A DNA stretch of 64,000 nucleotides from Rhynchonema sp. JSB1_4 (GCA_030248065.1 JASAMV010008948.1:1-64000); one strand, 5' to 3'; counted from the first letter of the stretch, positions 1 through 12,713 are shown. Notes: generated by a model not told the origin, from the sequence alone. A program made the numbers and translations.

Positions 1-1768
1 AATCAACGAGTACTTTTATAATTATGTCATGCCAGCAACACAAAACAGTGCATTGAACATGCGTACTTATGATCAGCGGCACTTGATCAGTATCTACTTG
101 ATTAATCTCGAAGCCCGGACGGTCGGTCACCGACATGTAGTCGTAATCGTCCAGCATCGACGTATCCGGTCTGATGTCGGGAAGTCCGCATTTTTCACGC
201 ATTTTGTTGTCTACACAATCAAAACTTTCATGAATCAGTAAGCATCAAGAACAACAACAACAGGGCTTTTGCTCGCCCATGCTCAACTGACTACGATTGG
301 TCGGAGTATTCATAATGTCTTGTTGCACCTCTGCGGCGTGGTTGCGCCCCGCAAGAATCCATTCCTTGTGGAAAAACGCCTGAAATTATATGTGAAGTAT
401 ACCCATGACTGGAAGGCTTGCAGCAATGCTTCTCTCTAACGTCCAGGAAATACGTGTCGTTGGTTGTACAATAGCGAAATGGAGTGAGACCGTGAAGACG
501 CCAAATGCCGTCCACGTTGCACATTACCGGTCCGCCATTTTGGGCTGAATTCTGCATAATAACGAAGTATGTTTGGATGGTTAAACAAACCGAGCAACAA
601 ATTTGGAATTGATATGCTTCGCATCAAAACTTACACATTCCATGTTTGTCTCAGCACAAAAAGTTGTTCGTTCCAGATTATGTTTCTTGACGACAGAATT
701 GCTCAGGCATTTCGAAGTGGCGCGCACTGCCCATTGCTTCAATGGTCCAATTAATGAATCCTTGTCAACTGAAAAATAAGTGACACTGTAAGCTTTCGTT
801 TATTATGAATTGCAGAAAAATGACGGTGACTTTTGGGTCCGATATCACCCCATGCGGTTACGAAGCATTGAGATCCGGGCAGAATGTGCATATTGGGTAG
901 GCAGATGGGCTTCACGTGAGCGCTCAACTGGATCGGTTTGTCGAAAATAAGAACTGCAAATTATGAAGAAATAAATCTGTCGATCTGAACCCGAAATAGA
1001 CAATATTCAGAATGCCACCAACGTCCGATATCATTGACAGAGATGTCTTCGGACTGGAAATAATACACGTCTTTATGCAACACGATTCGCGACGGATGGT
1101 ACACTTGCGTAGAATCGCTTTCCTTGTCATTGATTAAATCAGCCGAATGCAGGCCCACGTACACTGAGACGTACTTGGGCACGCGCTCCTGCTTCAAGTA
1201 CAACCACCAGTGCATCCTGAAACATAATGCCATTTCGATGATGTGTTGCTACGCGTTTGTTAACCTGAGACACTTACAAACAACTCGCAGTTGTGACCAC
1301 GTGATGATCATCGATTATCACTCCATTACAAGTTGTCACCCTCTTGTCCAACATGTAGTGGTGCTTGACTTCGATGAATACTTGCCATGGCCAGCTGTGC
1401 GCAACGGATTCTGTATGTACAAGTGCAATTTGCTGGAGATAAATAGAATGTTCCCATCCCAGCACCCGGCCCACATCAAATTTGGCTCGCCTCACCTTTT
1501 GTCACTGGCGACAGATCGGGCTCAACCGACGGCACACCGCATTTTACTTGACTTCCTGCGTTTGAGTCAAAACTGAGTTTGGGTTTGGTTTGAGTTTGAG
1601 TGGTGTGTCTGTTGTCGCGGTCTGCGCCCGTCCACCAAAGACATGCAGTTCATCACCAAGAAAAATAACCTTATTACCGTAATCCTTGCGCGCAGTGCCA
1701 ACCTCGATATTCAACATCAGAAAAAAAACGGTCATCTGAACCACAGTTATTACCATGTTGATTACCAT
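1..1768 (-). CDS. Serine protease homologue (S1/trypsin fold), catalytically dead, partial
   Basis: Reading right to left, exons with compatible splice phases are 1768-1657 (hydrophobic start resembling a signal peptide; Met at 1768, 1756 or 1735), 1555-1496 (KCGVPSVEPD linker), 1410-1278, 1216-1023, 953-831, 768-635, 551 to about 430, and 210 to beyond base 1. S1 landmarks are visible: HSWPWQVFIEV, then TTASCL where active proteases have TAAHC (catalytic His is Ser), then VNDIG (Asp kept), VKPICLPN, CFVTAWGDIG, and QNGGPVMC where GDSGGP is expected (catalytic Ser is Asn). The IVGG activation sequence is also absent. The last exon repeats the linker pattern (KCGLPDIRPD), so a second protease-like domain may follow off the left edge. 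Inference: a secreted, non-proteolytic serine protease homologue. The junction between the last two exons is unresolved. Confidence 0.85.
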
Positions 1769-2475
1769 GTTGACAGGCCGATAAAATCGCAGAAAAGTGT
1801 TTCTGTACAAATAATCAAAATTGTGCTGTGGTTGAGTTTGAGTTATGGGCGGGCAACTGCCGGCGACGGTAATAGTCCAGTACCTGAAATATTGTGTACA
1901 AACAGGTGGTCGCTTTTGAAACAGGTAAGAGGAAAGGCTGTGATTCTTTTTTTTGGTAAGCCCGTGATCAAGATTGTCCAGAGCCTCTGAAACTGTCATG
2001 ATCGCAGTGACAATAAATTAGTCTTTAAATTGTTCGACTTTGATCACTTCAAACCAATCGTTAGACTAAAGGCAGGGCAACGGTGCGTTGCTCAGCAATG
2101 GGCAAAATTAGCGTGCGGTATAATTTATACATGTAACGCGATATGAACACTAAAGTGTCAATGCAATTTTAAAGACGCCCGCGAAAATTTGCACATTATC
2201 CTGCTTAAGTTCATGACTTTGCACACGTGGAACGGTCGTTGTGAAGTTATGGTGTACAAAGCGGTTCTTCACATTAGTCAATGTTTTATCGGTTCGGTTC
2301 GTCAAACGTTTGATATGATCAGAAAAGTAAATCAATCAACAGTGGGATTTTACAATCATGAGCAGGTAGGGAGCGAATGGTATATCACGGGTCATAAATG
2401 CCCTTCGATGATAAAGGCTGTATTTTCAATGTCACGTATATTTCCCTCCCATTCGATTCACTTCCATTTTCTCTC
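1769..2475. other. Intergenic, nothing recognised
   Basis: About 700 bases between the 5' end of the protease homologue and the 3' end of the next minus-strand gene. No exon, repeat family or RNA gene was recognised here. It should contain the protease homologue's promoter, but no confident motif was found. Confidence 0.5.
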
Positions 2476-5400
2476 TCATTCCATTTCGTCATCAGCACTG
2501 TCGATGACATCAGCCAGACCAGAGTCACGTCGTTGTGGTGTCTGCGTGCACTGGTCACGTTTGGCTGCGGTCCGGGTCATCTCACGGTTGCGATTCTGTC
2601 GTTCGTCACTGGAATGTACAAAGTGTCCTTTAGACACACGTGTCAATCACTGGTGAAACATTCACAGTCACGCACCGTTTCAACTGGCTGACTTTCTGCA
2701 CCGCGCGTTTCCATCGATCCGACTGTTTCGCCAGTTTCTCTTTTCGTCGCTGTCGTCTCAAATCGCTCGATGAAATCGGCGTCGATTTTGAATGGCTGCT
2801 GAAATGGGCAGCAACACTGATTGATTGATTGATTTAATTGAGTGTGCCCAGCTCTAATAATTACATACACCGATAAAAAGGACTGTCACCAATCGCTCAC
2901 CGTTCCGACGTGTCCTTGTGAAACATCAACAAGCCTTCACTGTTCACCTGTTTGCTGATGTCACGATAGCGATGCGCTCGGTCGGATTTGGTGGTCGATG
3001 GATGACCCAACGTTTCCCTGAAACATAAGTGTTCCTTTCGTACCAATGAATGTGGGGTATCTGGCTTTCCAATTATGCAATCAGCTCACAGTACAACTTC
3101 AGTGTTCTGTTTTCCGGCCGTTTTTCGCAGCTGATCATGCGACATTTGATCATCGCGCGAACGATGGCTCTGTGAATGGGAATATCGATTGATTGATTGA
3201 CTGATTACGATATAATTAATGTCCACCCCACCTGTTCACGTTCGTGGTCGTGTCGATTGTGTTCGCGTCCAGCTGTGTTGCGTGACTTCGGTTGGTGTTC
3301 TATGCGCGCCAGTGGCATCGCGGCCTATCAATGTGAATCGAATGCATGACGATGTGAAATACATACATGTGCTCAATTACACAACACACCTTGAGTGCAT
3401 GCCACACCGATGCTCCAATTCCGCGCGTATGATGGCCATTTCGTGCGGCATTCCCGGCCTGACTGTGACGTGCATGCGCGCACTCGCACGTCGGGGACTG
3501 AAACATCAGGATGGATAGGTAGAATCAATGTGTTCGTTGACAAATAAGACACACATTTGGATCATTTGAGTGGTTGGATCTGTTGTGGTCGTTATTTGAG
3601 TGGATGACATTCGCAATTGGCAGCGTGCTCACCGCACCCTGAAAGTCAGCTGGCTGGTGTTTAACAAGTGAGTATATGAAGCGTGAATTGTCACCCAACC
3701 TTGCGTCGAGCCCATGACGAAGTGGCGATTGGTCGACGCTCCTCAACCTCAGTCGATGTGACCACCGATGTGGAATTACGTGACATTTGCTGCAAACATG
3801 AATTCATGTCATACTGTCGGTGTCATATGTAGTTCTGTGCTGTACTAGTGTATTCCCATGATCAAAACAGTGGTTCACCTGTTGCACCTCCACATCATGG
3901 TGACGCTCAGTCCGACCGGACGTGACGCGATACTGCGGTGGTGATGTTTCACGCTGTAATAGCATCAGATGAATGATGCAATGGAACTCCTTCTGGACCA
4001 GAACAATTCCTTTACCTGATGCACATCGACATCGACCTGCTGGTTACGGTATCGTTTCGACTGTGGATCATCACGAAAGTGACGCATCTGCGGCCACGCA
4101 TCAACCGAATGACGACGTGTCTGAATGGATGGCGATGATGTGGGTCATTGAATTCAATCAAGCGACAATTGCAAAGCGCGTGCACCTGTATTTCCCGTGG
4201 TTGTGCGTTTGTCGTTTGCGCCTGTTCATCCAGATGTGTTTGTGCGTGTGGCAGCACTTGGACGACCGTATGCTGGGGCACTGGCTCGAATCGTGGATGC
4301 GACTGAAACATTAGCTGTCAAAGGACGAGTACATCTGAGGTTATATGTAATTTGTGCGGAACACGACACCAGTATTCTGCGAGCAGTTCATAAAAACTGA
4401 ATTCTTTTTTTAAACCATGCACACAGTACCTCATCTCCGTACTCTTGGTCGTAGTGATGGTCGTGGTAGTCTTCGCGCTCGACTCCCAACTCAGCCGAGT
4501 ACACCGATGTCTCCGATTCGTCCGTCGCAGATGACGAGGACTGTACGATTGCGTGGCGTCGTGATTTGGATGCGTGACGTTCACTCTGGACAAAACGTTG
4601 GCTGTGCACAAGGTGTGCTGTGGTGATGTTTCACACGACTTCGACTGTTTCCTTCAAAATCTGACCTTTCGTCTGATCTTCTCCTCCTCTTTGCGCTGCT
4701 CCTTTCTGGCACGCACATCACGCATTTGGGGCGTTTCGCCACACACCTGGAGACGGGACCGAATCATCTGATTTGAACTGCTAAACACAACACAAACAAC
4801 GGTGATAATCTGCCGGCCCCATGTCAACATGATCACGTATCACTTACCGATTTCTCTGATTTCTTCGAACGTTTATCTTCTTTCTTATCCACACGACGGC
4901 GCGGTCCGCGCGGACGATAGTCGGTGTCGGACTCGACGGCCGTCGCGTGATTCTACAGCAAAACATTGGTGCGTTGGAACTACGGAAGAAGTTTTGAATG
5001 CCTCCACCCACAGAGTCCCTCTCAACCCTCTGCAAGCTGTACAGTATACCGTGAACGATGCCCGAAACCCTAAAACACCGACCGATCGTTTTGATGCTTT
5101 CTGATTGTTGCGCCTCTTTGATGATTTTGGTTTGGCGGATGATTTTTGCTTCTGTGTGGTCGCAGAGCGATTCTGAAGTTGAAGTGCGTTTGCTGCTGAT
5201 GCCAATTTGTCTCGCGATGCATCGTTTTCTCACAGTCTCCTTTTTATTGCTTCGTTGACTTTCTTGTTTTGATGTATCGAGCTCAGTCGTGCTTGCTTCA
5301 CGACTTTGTAGTTGTTTGAGCGGCTTCTGAATGATTACGGATTGATTATGTTTGTGCCAAAGCGATCTATTTTCAATTGTTTGTTTTTAAAAAAATCTCT

Positions 5401-5853
5401 AACTTTTTTATCGTCCTGTTTTTCGCGTTCACCGATTCGAGAGCGCACGTGTCGCATTTGTGGCGTGTCGCCTCGACGACAGCGCGACACCTGCAGAAAT
5501 GTGAGTTGATATCTCGAGTGAAGCTTGAGAAAAAAATGAAACATCAGTGAGTGGCGACGTACGCTTCTCTTGTTGGATTGTTTGGCGGCCATCTTGGCCT
5601 TGACTGCGCGCATTTGCGGCGTGTCGACTGACTTCCGTCCGGCCGCTGGCGTTTTGTCGCGATCTTTGGTGGATCTCTGAACGAAATGCCAGATTAGAGT
5701 GCTGTTTTTTGTCAATTTATCACCATCTAAAAGACCCAAACCTAATTTTGATACTTAATTGAACCAACTAACCAATTGCATTCGTGTTCTGTGTCGTGGT
5801 CGTCGATCAGCAACATCTGGCTGATTTTCGATCGATTCGGTTTCTGTTGCCAT
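2476..5853 (-). CDS. Multi-exon gene for a charged low-complexity protein with repeated PQMR modules
   Basis: Product not recognised. Exons read right to left: 5853-5773 (MATETESIENQPDVADRR), 5676-5563, 5490-5404, 5326-5234, 5172-5083, 4952-4848, 4746-4666, 4617-4430, 4302-4186, 4120-4016, 3932-3879, 3789-3700, 3638-3555, 3497-3390, 3299-3232, about 3169-3110, 3018 to about 2900, 2799-2676, 2608-2476 (ends ADDEME, stop). A module recurs once per exon in at least four exons: SVDTPQMRAVK, RGDTPQMRHVR, CGETPQMRDVR and SVDAWPQMRHFR. The remainder is rich in K, R, E, S and Q, including a basic stretch LRRQRRKEKLAKQSDRWKR. Introns are short, often 50-75 nt. Splice phase is consistent at most junctions; the joins around 4617 and between 3299 and 2899 are ambiguous. 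Probably a largely disordered, possibly nuclear protein. Coding potential is well supported; function is unknown. Confidence 0.75.
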
Positions 5854-6087
5854 GATGACAAATCGATGTGGCTGATTCGTTGAAAGGTTGAAGGAAAATC
5901 GATGGGTCAAGGAAGTCGTTGGAAATCAAAATGAACTGCCCTGCTCTACGATTGTGACTTCTGACTTTCGGTGATGAAGACCCCTTTTCCTTCCTTCGCG
6001 ACGTGAAGAAAAAGAATGCCCCTTATATTCAGTACCAGCATCCACGCCTGATCCAGGCAACCCGCGAATTTCAAACACTGTGTAGAC

Positions 6088-6180
6088 AGTGTAGTTCCTG
6101 GTCCGGAGGGGGAGAAGCGAACCCCCACTTTTTTCGGAGGGGGAATAGCCCTGGGCTTGATAGCCCTTTGTTTCCTCCGC
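6088..6180 (+). mobile_element. Degenerate end of a family B element
   Basis: Begins GTGTAGTTCCTGGTCCGGAG, the terminal sequence shared with copies at 44-53 kb, followed by the G-run that normally leads into the subterminal words. The words are degraded and no opposite end was found, so this is a solo or truncated relic about 235 bases upstream of the PQMR gene start. Confidence 0.6.
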
Positions 6181-6619
6181 TTGATAATTTTTTAATTTCT
6201 TTTCAAATTACCGCCCTTGAAATTTCAGGCAAATCCTATGTCGGCCATGTGTTTCTTTGTCGGTCGTTAACATCGTCCCATCTGAGGGGGAGATATGTAG
6301 CGTACACGAGCGTACCCAATGTTTGAAATTGTTGTCTGAATCAGGCGTGTGCTCTGCTGGTACTGAACATTTCTGTCTCCTCTTCTAATTGCCTTTTCAC
6401 ATGGCTTTCTTTGCCTTTTGGTGGGTGAAGGTGAAAAAATAGCCTGTCGTGTTGTGCCTTCTATCGCGAAGTCGGTGATTTCCGTTCGTTTTTTTCTGGC
6501 AAGGCAACTGACTAGCTTTTCCCAACATGCGCAGGGCGACTGCGACTGCGAGACAATGGCCTTGCCCCTTCAGGCATTCCCGCACCCCAAGAATCAGCAG
6601 TATTCAATAGCTATTGATA

Positions 6620-6950
6620 GCAGTGGCGGATCCAGCTTTCGGCGAAGGGGGTCCAAATTCCAAGAGTCATTTTTATCTATCTAGTGCAGGTTTGATTTTT
6701 CAAAAATCAACGTTCTTATCCAGTACTTGTTCATAATGGGTCGATTTTAAGCTACTGTAAATAGCATACAAAATACGGCCATGTGCACGTAGCACACAAA
6801 AATTTTGCACCTTTTTTTGCGCGCGCGACAGCCAAATTTCATTGAAAATGGTGTATCTGACGCAGCGCGCGATTTTTGGGCCTTTCAAGTACATCAGAAT
6901 GAATATCTTGCGATTTAGGGGTCCTTTTTCCTTCTTTTCTCCGAAATGGT
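6620..6950 (+). repeat. Dispersed repeat, also at 12770-13065
   Basis: Shares an interrupted stretch of about 300 bases with 12770-13065. Matching parts include AGTCATTTTTATCTA, the GCGCGCGCGA tract, CCAAATTTCA, a GTGTCTGACGC-like stretch and TGCGATTTAGG. Both copies alternate CGCG-rich words with AT-rich text. No protein was seen. The region 6180-7512 otherwise holds no supported gene. Confidence 0.55.
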
Positions 6951-7512
6951 GGGCCCCCTTCAGGGGCCACTTTGACCAATGGGGGCCTGTGTGTGGCCCC
7001 TCTGGATTTGCTAGTGATAGCTAGGCACATGTTCACATGACATGTCATCGATAACTGTCCTGTACGCAAAGTGGTAAAGCATACTGTAGTTGACACGCAA
7101 GACAAGAAAGACAAATAAGTCATGAAAGACAAAAACGACAAGATTATTTTTGTCACTGTCGAACAACCTACCTACCGTGCCATATCAGACGGCCGAGCAA
7201 GGATGGTCCCACTTTTCGGACACAAACTGACGGGAGCTTGAGCATGGGCAAACAAAAACTCAATTTCAATTTATGCATTCCGTTATACAACAAGCAATCT
7301 CAATGTCGATGTGAAAAATACAGTGCACAGTGCTCCCTGTTCATAGTGAACCCTCCATGTGGGGAAGATTCTTGAAGAACAGCATTTGGTTCCCGGATCT
7401 GCCTTCAGTCACGCACTCGGTACGGCAAATACTCCTAAAGTGACCGACAATGTTTGTTTCCCGATCATGTCACCACAAAGAGAGTCGACAGTATCACGGT
7501 TTTATTTGATCG

Positions 7513-8403
7513 TCAATTCCTCATCAACGGCAAGCTGCCCATCCTGGCTGCCGGGACGTGTTTGCCTGGTTTTGTCAGTGCCACCAGCGGCGGCAGCATT
7601 CCCGCACGTCTGCCCACACTGGTCGGCAATTTGGATTCAATGTCGCTGTTTGTCGCATCGACTGTTCTCGTTTTCGAGTTACTGTTGACCACAGCTGATG
7701 TTTCATTTAATGGATCAGCATCATTGATTGATTGATCGACATCGATCGCCCCTCCCAAACTGCTGTTTGGTGGTGTGTCGGGCGGGGAGCACACTATTGG
7801 GTTGGTGTATTGGTGATAGGCGTTCGACGGCATTGTTAGGTTGGCGTACCTGCACATACCATGTACATACATACCTAGATTGGGTGATGTTTCATATTGG
7901 AGCTTGATCGCAACATGACCTAGGGTATGCACCGCGTTTTTTCAATTGAACGTAGGAAAGGGCACCAGGTCATCGTCAATACGAATCCACCGGATAGCCA
8001 CGTGGCCCCAAAAATGCTCGAGAGCTGGCTTTGCTTGCATGAAACATCACTGCTTGTGCAAACGCAAAGTTCCTCACACGACGTCTTGCTTGGACCGAAA
8101 TAAACTAAAAAGCAGAAACTGCCAAAAAAAGCACTGACCGACAAGCATTTGCTCTATTGGCACCAGCTGCATTCCACGAGCACGCGCGTTCCAGTTTCGA
8201 TGGCGATCTTCTTTTCAACAGCGCTCGCACGCGATCACTCAGTTTCATTGATGACGATGTGAATGGACTTGGGGTAGATTTTGTGGCCGATTTTGGGGAC
8301 ACCCCGGGCGGAATCGGTAGCGGAAACGCCGGCACCGGACCTGAACCGGCTGTGGTCGTTGTTCGTGTAGTGCTCGAACTGCTGCTGCTGCCCGGCCGAC
8401 TAC
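7513..8403 (-). CDS. Two 3'-terminal exons of a Ser/Thr/Pro-rich protein
   Basis: Exon 8403-8139 (Ser-Gly-Ser-Arg, a poly-Ser/Thr tract, a Pro-rich stretch, then MKLSDRVRALLKRRSPSKLE) ends at a GTCAGT donor in phase 2. It joins in frame to exon 7849-7513 (YANLTMPSNAYHQYTNPIVC to a stop after SLPLMRN). The 3' splice site at 8404 reads ATGAAACATCAG, inside a dispersed intronic repeat. The reading frame also runs through ATGAAACATCAG at 7705-7694, so that copy may be either exonic or a second acceptor. Nothing here matches a domain I recognise. All exons from 16.7 to 7.5 kb are on the minus strand, so these may be the C-terminal tail of the ankyrin gene, but the join across the 10.3-14.1 kb composite is not shown. 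Confidence 0.6.
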
Positions 8404-8999
8404 CTGATGTTTCATAAAGCACCGTCTTGTTGATTGGTCGCACAATGGCTATATGAGAATCCATCCAAAATTTTTCCTGAATTGACAAGCCAGAAAATTC
8501 AAATTAATATTGCGCGCCAACGTGTAATCACACATAAAGTGTGCAGCAAACGAAATGCTTCAGGGATTAAAAACGTGGTTGACTGGCTGGTTTATTCTCA
8601 GATGAAAATGTTTTGTGAGAAATACAAATAGCGTAGTGGTTAAGCGTGGCTCATGTTAGGAATCCTGAAAATCAAGGTGGTTTTGGATGGATTCTCATAT
8701 GGTCATTGTGCGACTGATAAGACGAATTGCGCAACGTGGGTTTGCTTGCCTGTTTCCACCTTGTTTTCACAGACCACCAGGTGCATCAGGTCATCGTCAG
8801 TGCGAACGCACCAGATGATCACGTGACCTCGACAGCAAGCTGGGTTAAAGCACATTCAAACAATTACCCACAATGCGTTCATATGTTTCGAATAATGTGA
8901 CGTTTCAACATAGTAGGCTAATTCTTTGTTGTAGACGTAAATCGGCCCATTCGATCCAAACGCAGCAAGCCTGTGCTGTGCAACTGCTGTCCTACAACA

Positions 9000-9245
9000 A
9001 CCCATGAAAAGTATACTTGGGTCGACGAGCGCCAGCTCCACATAAGCTACCCTCGATCGACGACAATATTTGATATATGTACGCGCCTGCGTTTGGAACA
9101 ATTCTGCGGACTTGAGTCAACGACTTAGAATAAGCCATTTATACCTGTGCCACTTGATTGCGGCCAGTGCGGTGAGCGAAACACATCGGTCGGCATCGAA
9201 CTGGCCAGTTTCAAATCCATAAACTTGTGATCGGCCACTGTGCAA
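9000..9245 (-). CDS. Possible internal exons, frame unresolved
   Basis: 9245-9145 is bounded by TATTGCAG and GTATAA. The next exon starts at 9086 after AAACGCAG and runs to about 9003 or further. At least two frames are open: one gives VADHKFMDLKLASSMPTDVF followed by AYIYQILSSIEG, the other gives SRVAYVELALVDPSILFMGC and FGSNGPIYVYNKELAYYV. The latter looks like beta-propeller strands, but this is only an impression. They may belong to the minus-strand gene around them. Confidence 0.35.
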
Positions 9246-9783
9246 CTGCAATACGAAACTCACGATAACAAAACAGGTGGATGTCATGCGCATAGCATTC
9301 AGCTCGAGCCGGGCCGAGAATCTGCGCTGCTGATGTAGAAGCGTCGGTTGCCAAGTTAGTGCTTTTTTAAAGTTACACACAAACATCACTGACGCAGCTA
9401 CCAGGCTCATAACATATGTACATATTTCGTATCGCGCGCGCCATGCTCATATGCAGAGGAAACAATATTTGAAATGTCCTGTAGCAGCAAAACTTTCACT
9501 CCGAGAAACTTCATTGACGGTGGTGATGCCAATCAGTCACCAAATGCAACTTATGCAAGACTTGCATAGTATACGCAGCTGCTCGACTTAGATGGTGAGT
9601 GTTATCCTCTACGCTTTACATAGCACGTGCTATGCTACAACACGGCAAGCAATATCTGACCTGATGGCAGATGCAGCTGCATTGATCGATGGTTCACCGC
9701 CAACAGTGAGCGAATCAAAGGACGACACGCGACGGGGTGAAACCCGCCGCCGCCGCGCACCTCCCGTTATATATACACACAAA

Positions 9784-10170
9784 TGATTCAATGATTGACT
9801 TTTGATCATAGTGTGTTGTTCTTAGTGAAAGCGATATGTATTTCGGCGCTTTTGTTTCTCTCTGCCAATACCAACAAAGGATCACATGGCCAGGAAAAGA
9901 ACCGGTGAAAATCCCTGCAGCAAAAGCACTGCGAAAAACGTCGCAAACTCAAATCCAAAAACTATGACAGTCCGGACCGCGATCACCAAGATTGATCCTC
10001 ACGTATCCCACTCAGATGACCATAAACGCATGTCAGGATCGGAGAACCAAGCCTAAGCCGTAACTACACCCCAACTGACTGAAATCGATTCAATGATTGA
10101 CTTGTTGATCATAGTGTCGTTGTTCTTAGTGAAAAAAAGCGAATAATGAATATATTCGGCGCTATTTTAG
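9784..10170 (+). repeat. Direct repeat pair of about 75 bp
   Basis: 9784-9860 and 10087-10170 share ATTCAATGATTGACTT, TTGATCATAGTGT, TGTTCTTAGTGAAA and TTCGGCGCT in the same order. No gene was found between 9246 and 10277. Confidence 0.6.
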
Positions 10171-11573
10171 TTTAGTTCTGCATCTGCCGTTAATACCCAA
10201 ACATTTAATGCCGTGTATTTGGGGAGCAAACTCAAATGACCACCAATATGAAGCATTGCCTGAATTCTGTAGGTGCTGGCCGCGCCAAAATAACGAATCT
10301 TCTGGATTTTTTAAATAATGCGATGAAAGTAAATGTAGTCAAGTGTGCTATCATGCCACATAGCTAGTTTGTGATATCCGTCCACACAGTTACCGTAACC
10401 CACATTTTAAGTTTTTTCAGAAAAGGCACCGGACTCTGAGCACAAAAACTGTCCTTTCTCAATCATGCCAATGACAGATTGTATTAAGTTAGGTCTCTAA
10501 ACAATGGAAATCGTCTGACCTATTCTCACGTGTGCATAAGTGTCACGTTACACCTTCACACAAACGGTGAAGTGACGAAACGTTACGCGACCATTCGCCG
10601 GTTTGAGGGCAAATCGGGTCCCTTTGGCAAGTTCGAGGCTCCTAAGTATTTTTCTTATTTTTTTGGTGTGGATGATCGTCAAAGTGTCTGGTGTGTTGGA
10701 AACAGCCGAAAAATTTTTGGGCCCGCACTTTAGTAACTCACAGCAGAGCTTTCTTTCACGCACCCAAGCATTTTCGCACGCGACACGCATGCGCACCAAA
10801 CAGGCAGGAGTGCTCAACGTTTTTGTGGTGTGCGCTGGAATGTACTCATGGGGTTATTGTTTTTTAATAACTTTGCGATATTTTTTCTGATAATGTCAGT
10901 GCAGCTTCAAGTCCGATAAATGATAAAATTCAATAAAATGCGATTTGTAGCTTTCTGGATTGTTCTGTGCATCTTGCTCTCGCAGCCAGTTGATTGTCAT
11001 GAACAAAGTGCCAGTTATGTATATGGGAAACAAGAAATATTTGCATGTTCTGGATGTGTCCAGTACTACGTAACAAGTAAATTGCTTTGTTTTCAGGTTT
11101 TCAGTAGTTATGAAGCAAGAGAACCCGTTTTGCACTCAATCAACGACATGATGTTGCGTTCCACACACGCTGACAAAGGACGGCTATGTATATGTATAGT
11201 CCGTCCAGGAGCTCATGAGACGACTTATTTTAAGCTAGCTTGGCCAGATTCAAAAATGCTCCGGTTACACGTGTTTTCTCAAACAAAAGAAAGAGATTGG
11301 GCCTAGAGATGATGACAAGTTCCAGCTGGCCGACCTCAGTTTGTTGCGTGCTTACGCGAACAGCAACGTTGTTCAACGCACAAATGTTTTGGGAGTCAAA
11401 AGGGAACGCGCTGAGGCGGAGAGCGTGTTTTTAAAGGGGCGGACTCATTGCTAAAAGTGCTCTTTTTATGATTTCAGCTTGTAGTTGGGATATGTGCGAT
11501 CAGAATGACATCAAGATTAAATTAATCGGATGAAAATTGACCGAGATTGAAGCGATTGAATCGTCCAACCAGG

Positions 11574-11869
11574 AACAAAAATAATTTTGGACCAGCTGCA
11601 TTTTTATTGCAAATCAGGGGAACCTCGTACTCTGGCGATGAAACATTCAGAAAAATAGTCGTTTTTATATGAAAACAAAGCAAACATTTCTTGGTGCATT
11701 TGATCACTGCGTGACGTGGCTGTCAGCTGGCTGACCTCAAGTGCACCAACAAATGTGCCTTTGTTTTCATATAGAAAGGACTGTGTTTCTGAATGTTTCA
11801 TGGCCAGAGTGCGAGAATCACCTGATTTGCAATAAAAATGCAGCTGGTCCAAAATTATTTTTGTTCCTA
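11574..11869. mobile_element. Fold-back element of about 296 bp
   Basis: The ends are inverted repeats: GAACAAAAATAATTTTGGAC at the left and its reverse complement at the right. The match extends inward through a tract of about 125 bases with a few mismatches, including ATGAAACATTCAG and its reverse complement. No coding potential. Confidence 0.75.
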
Positions 11870-12117
11870 GTCGACTCGATTCAATCGCTTCGCTCTCGGC
11901 CGATTCCGAACCGATCGGTTTAATCTTGGTGGCTTTGTGATGGCGCGGGTCTCAGCTCCACGCTGAAACCATAAACAAGGCACTTTCAGCAATGAGTCGC
12001 CCCCTTTAAAAAATAAGTGCGTTTCTCTTACTTTCATTTTCAAAGTACGTGGAACCGGAACATTATTGGATCTGTACAAGTCAACTTCAAAAAAGTCGTC
12101 TGAGTTCGTGGCTGGAC

Positions 12118-12713
12118 CAGGCATGGGCACAATACCTGTTTTGAGACCCACCAACCATACCATACCACAGGACCAATACCCAATACCCAATACGAAAATC
12201 AGACCAATACCAATACCAATACCAATACCAGGCACAGACCAATACCCAATACCAATACCAAACCAATACCACTTGGGTTCCCTGTATTGGTTCTGGTATT
12301 GAGTTGGTATTGGGTATAGGGTATTGGGTATTTGGTTGGTGTTGGGTATAGGGTATTGGGTTGGTATTGGGTATAGGGTATTGGGTATTGGCTTGGTATT
12401 GGGTTTTGGGTATTGAGTATTGGTTTTAGTATTGGTTTGGTATTGGGTATTGGGTCAAGTATTGGGTTTGGTATTGGTTTGGTATTGGGTTTGGTGCCTG
12501 GTATTGTGTTTGGTATTGGGTTTTTGCGTTTGGTATCAGGTATTGACTTTGGCAAAATACCTGTGTAAACCCAATACCAATACCCAATACCAATACCAGA
12601 CGTGAACCATTACCCAATACCAGAATTAGACCCAATACCAATACCAGAAACTGGTATTGGTATTGGTATTGGCTGGTATTGGTATTGGGTATTGGTATTG
12701 GTGCCCATGCCTA
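12118..12713. mobile_element. Inverted-repeat element filled with the word CCAATACC
   Basis: Termini are CAGGCATGGGCAC at the left and GTGCCCATGCCTA at the right, flanked by a perfect 8-bp target duplication GGCTGGAC (12110-12117 and 12714-12721). The interior consists almost entirely of CCAATACC / GGTATTGG and one-base variants, dozens of copies in blocks of alternating orientation. Terminus and duplication length fit the hAT superfamily. It interrupts an older fold-back element whose GGCTGGACTATGC end resumes at 12714. Open frames inside it are by-products of the repeat. Confidence 0.85.

Noticed and set aside
12066..12641. Frames encoding Ile-Pro or Tyr-Trp repeats
   Set aside because: By-products of the CCAATACC word array.
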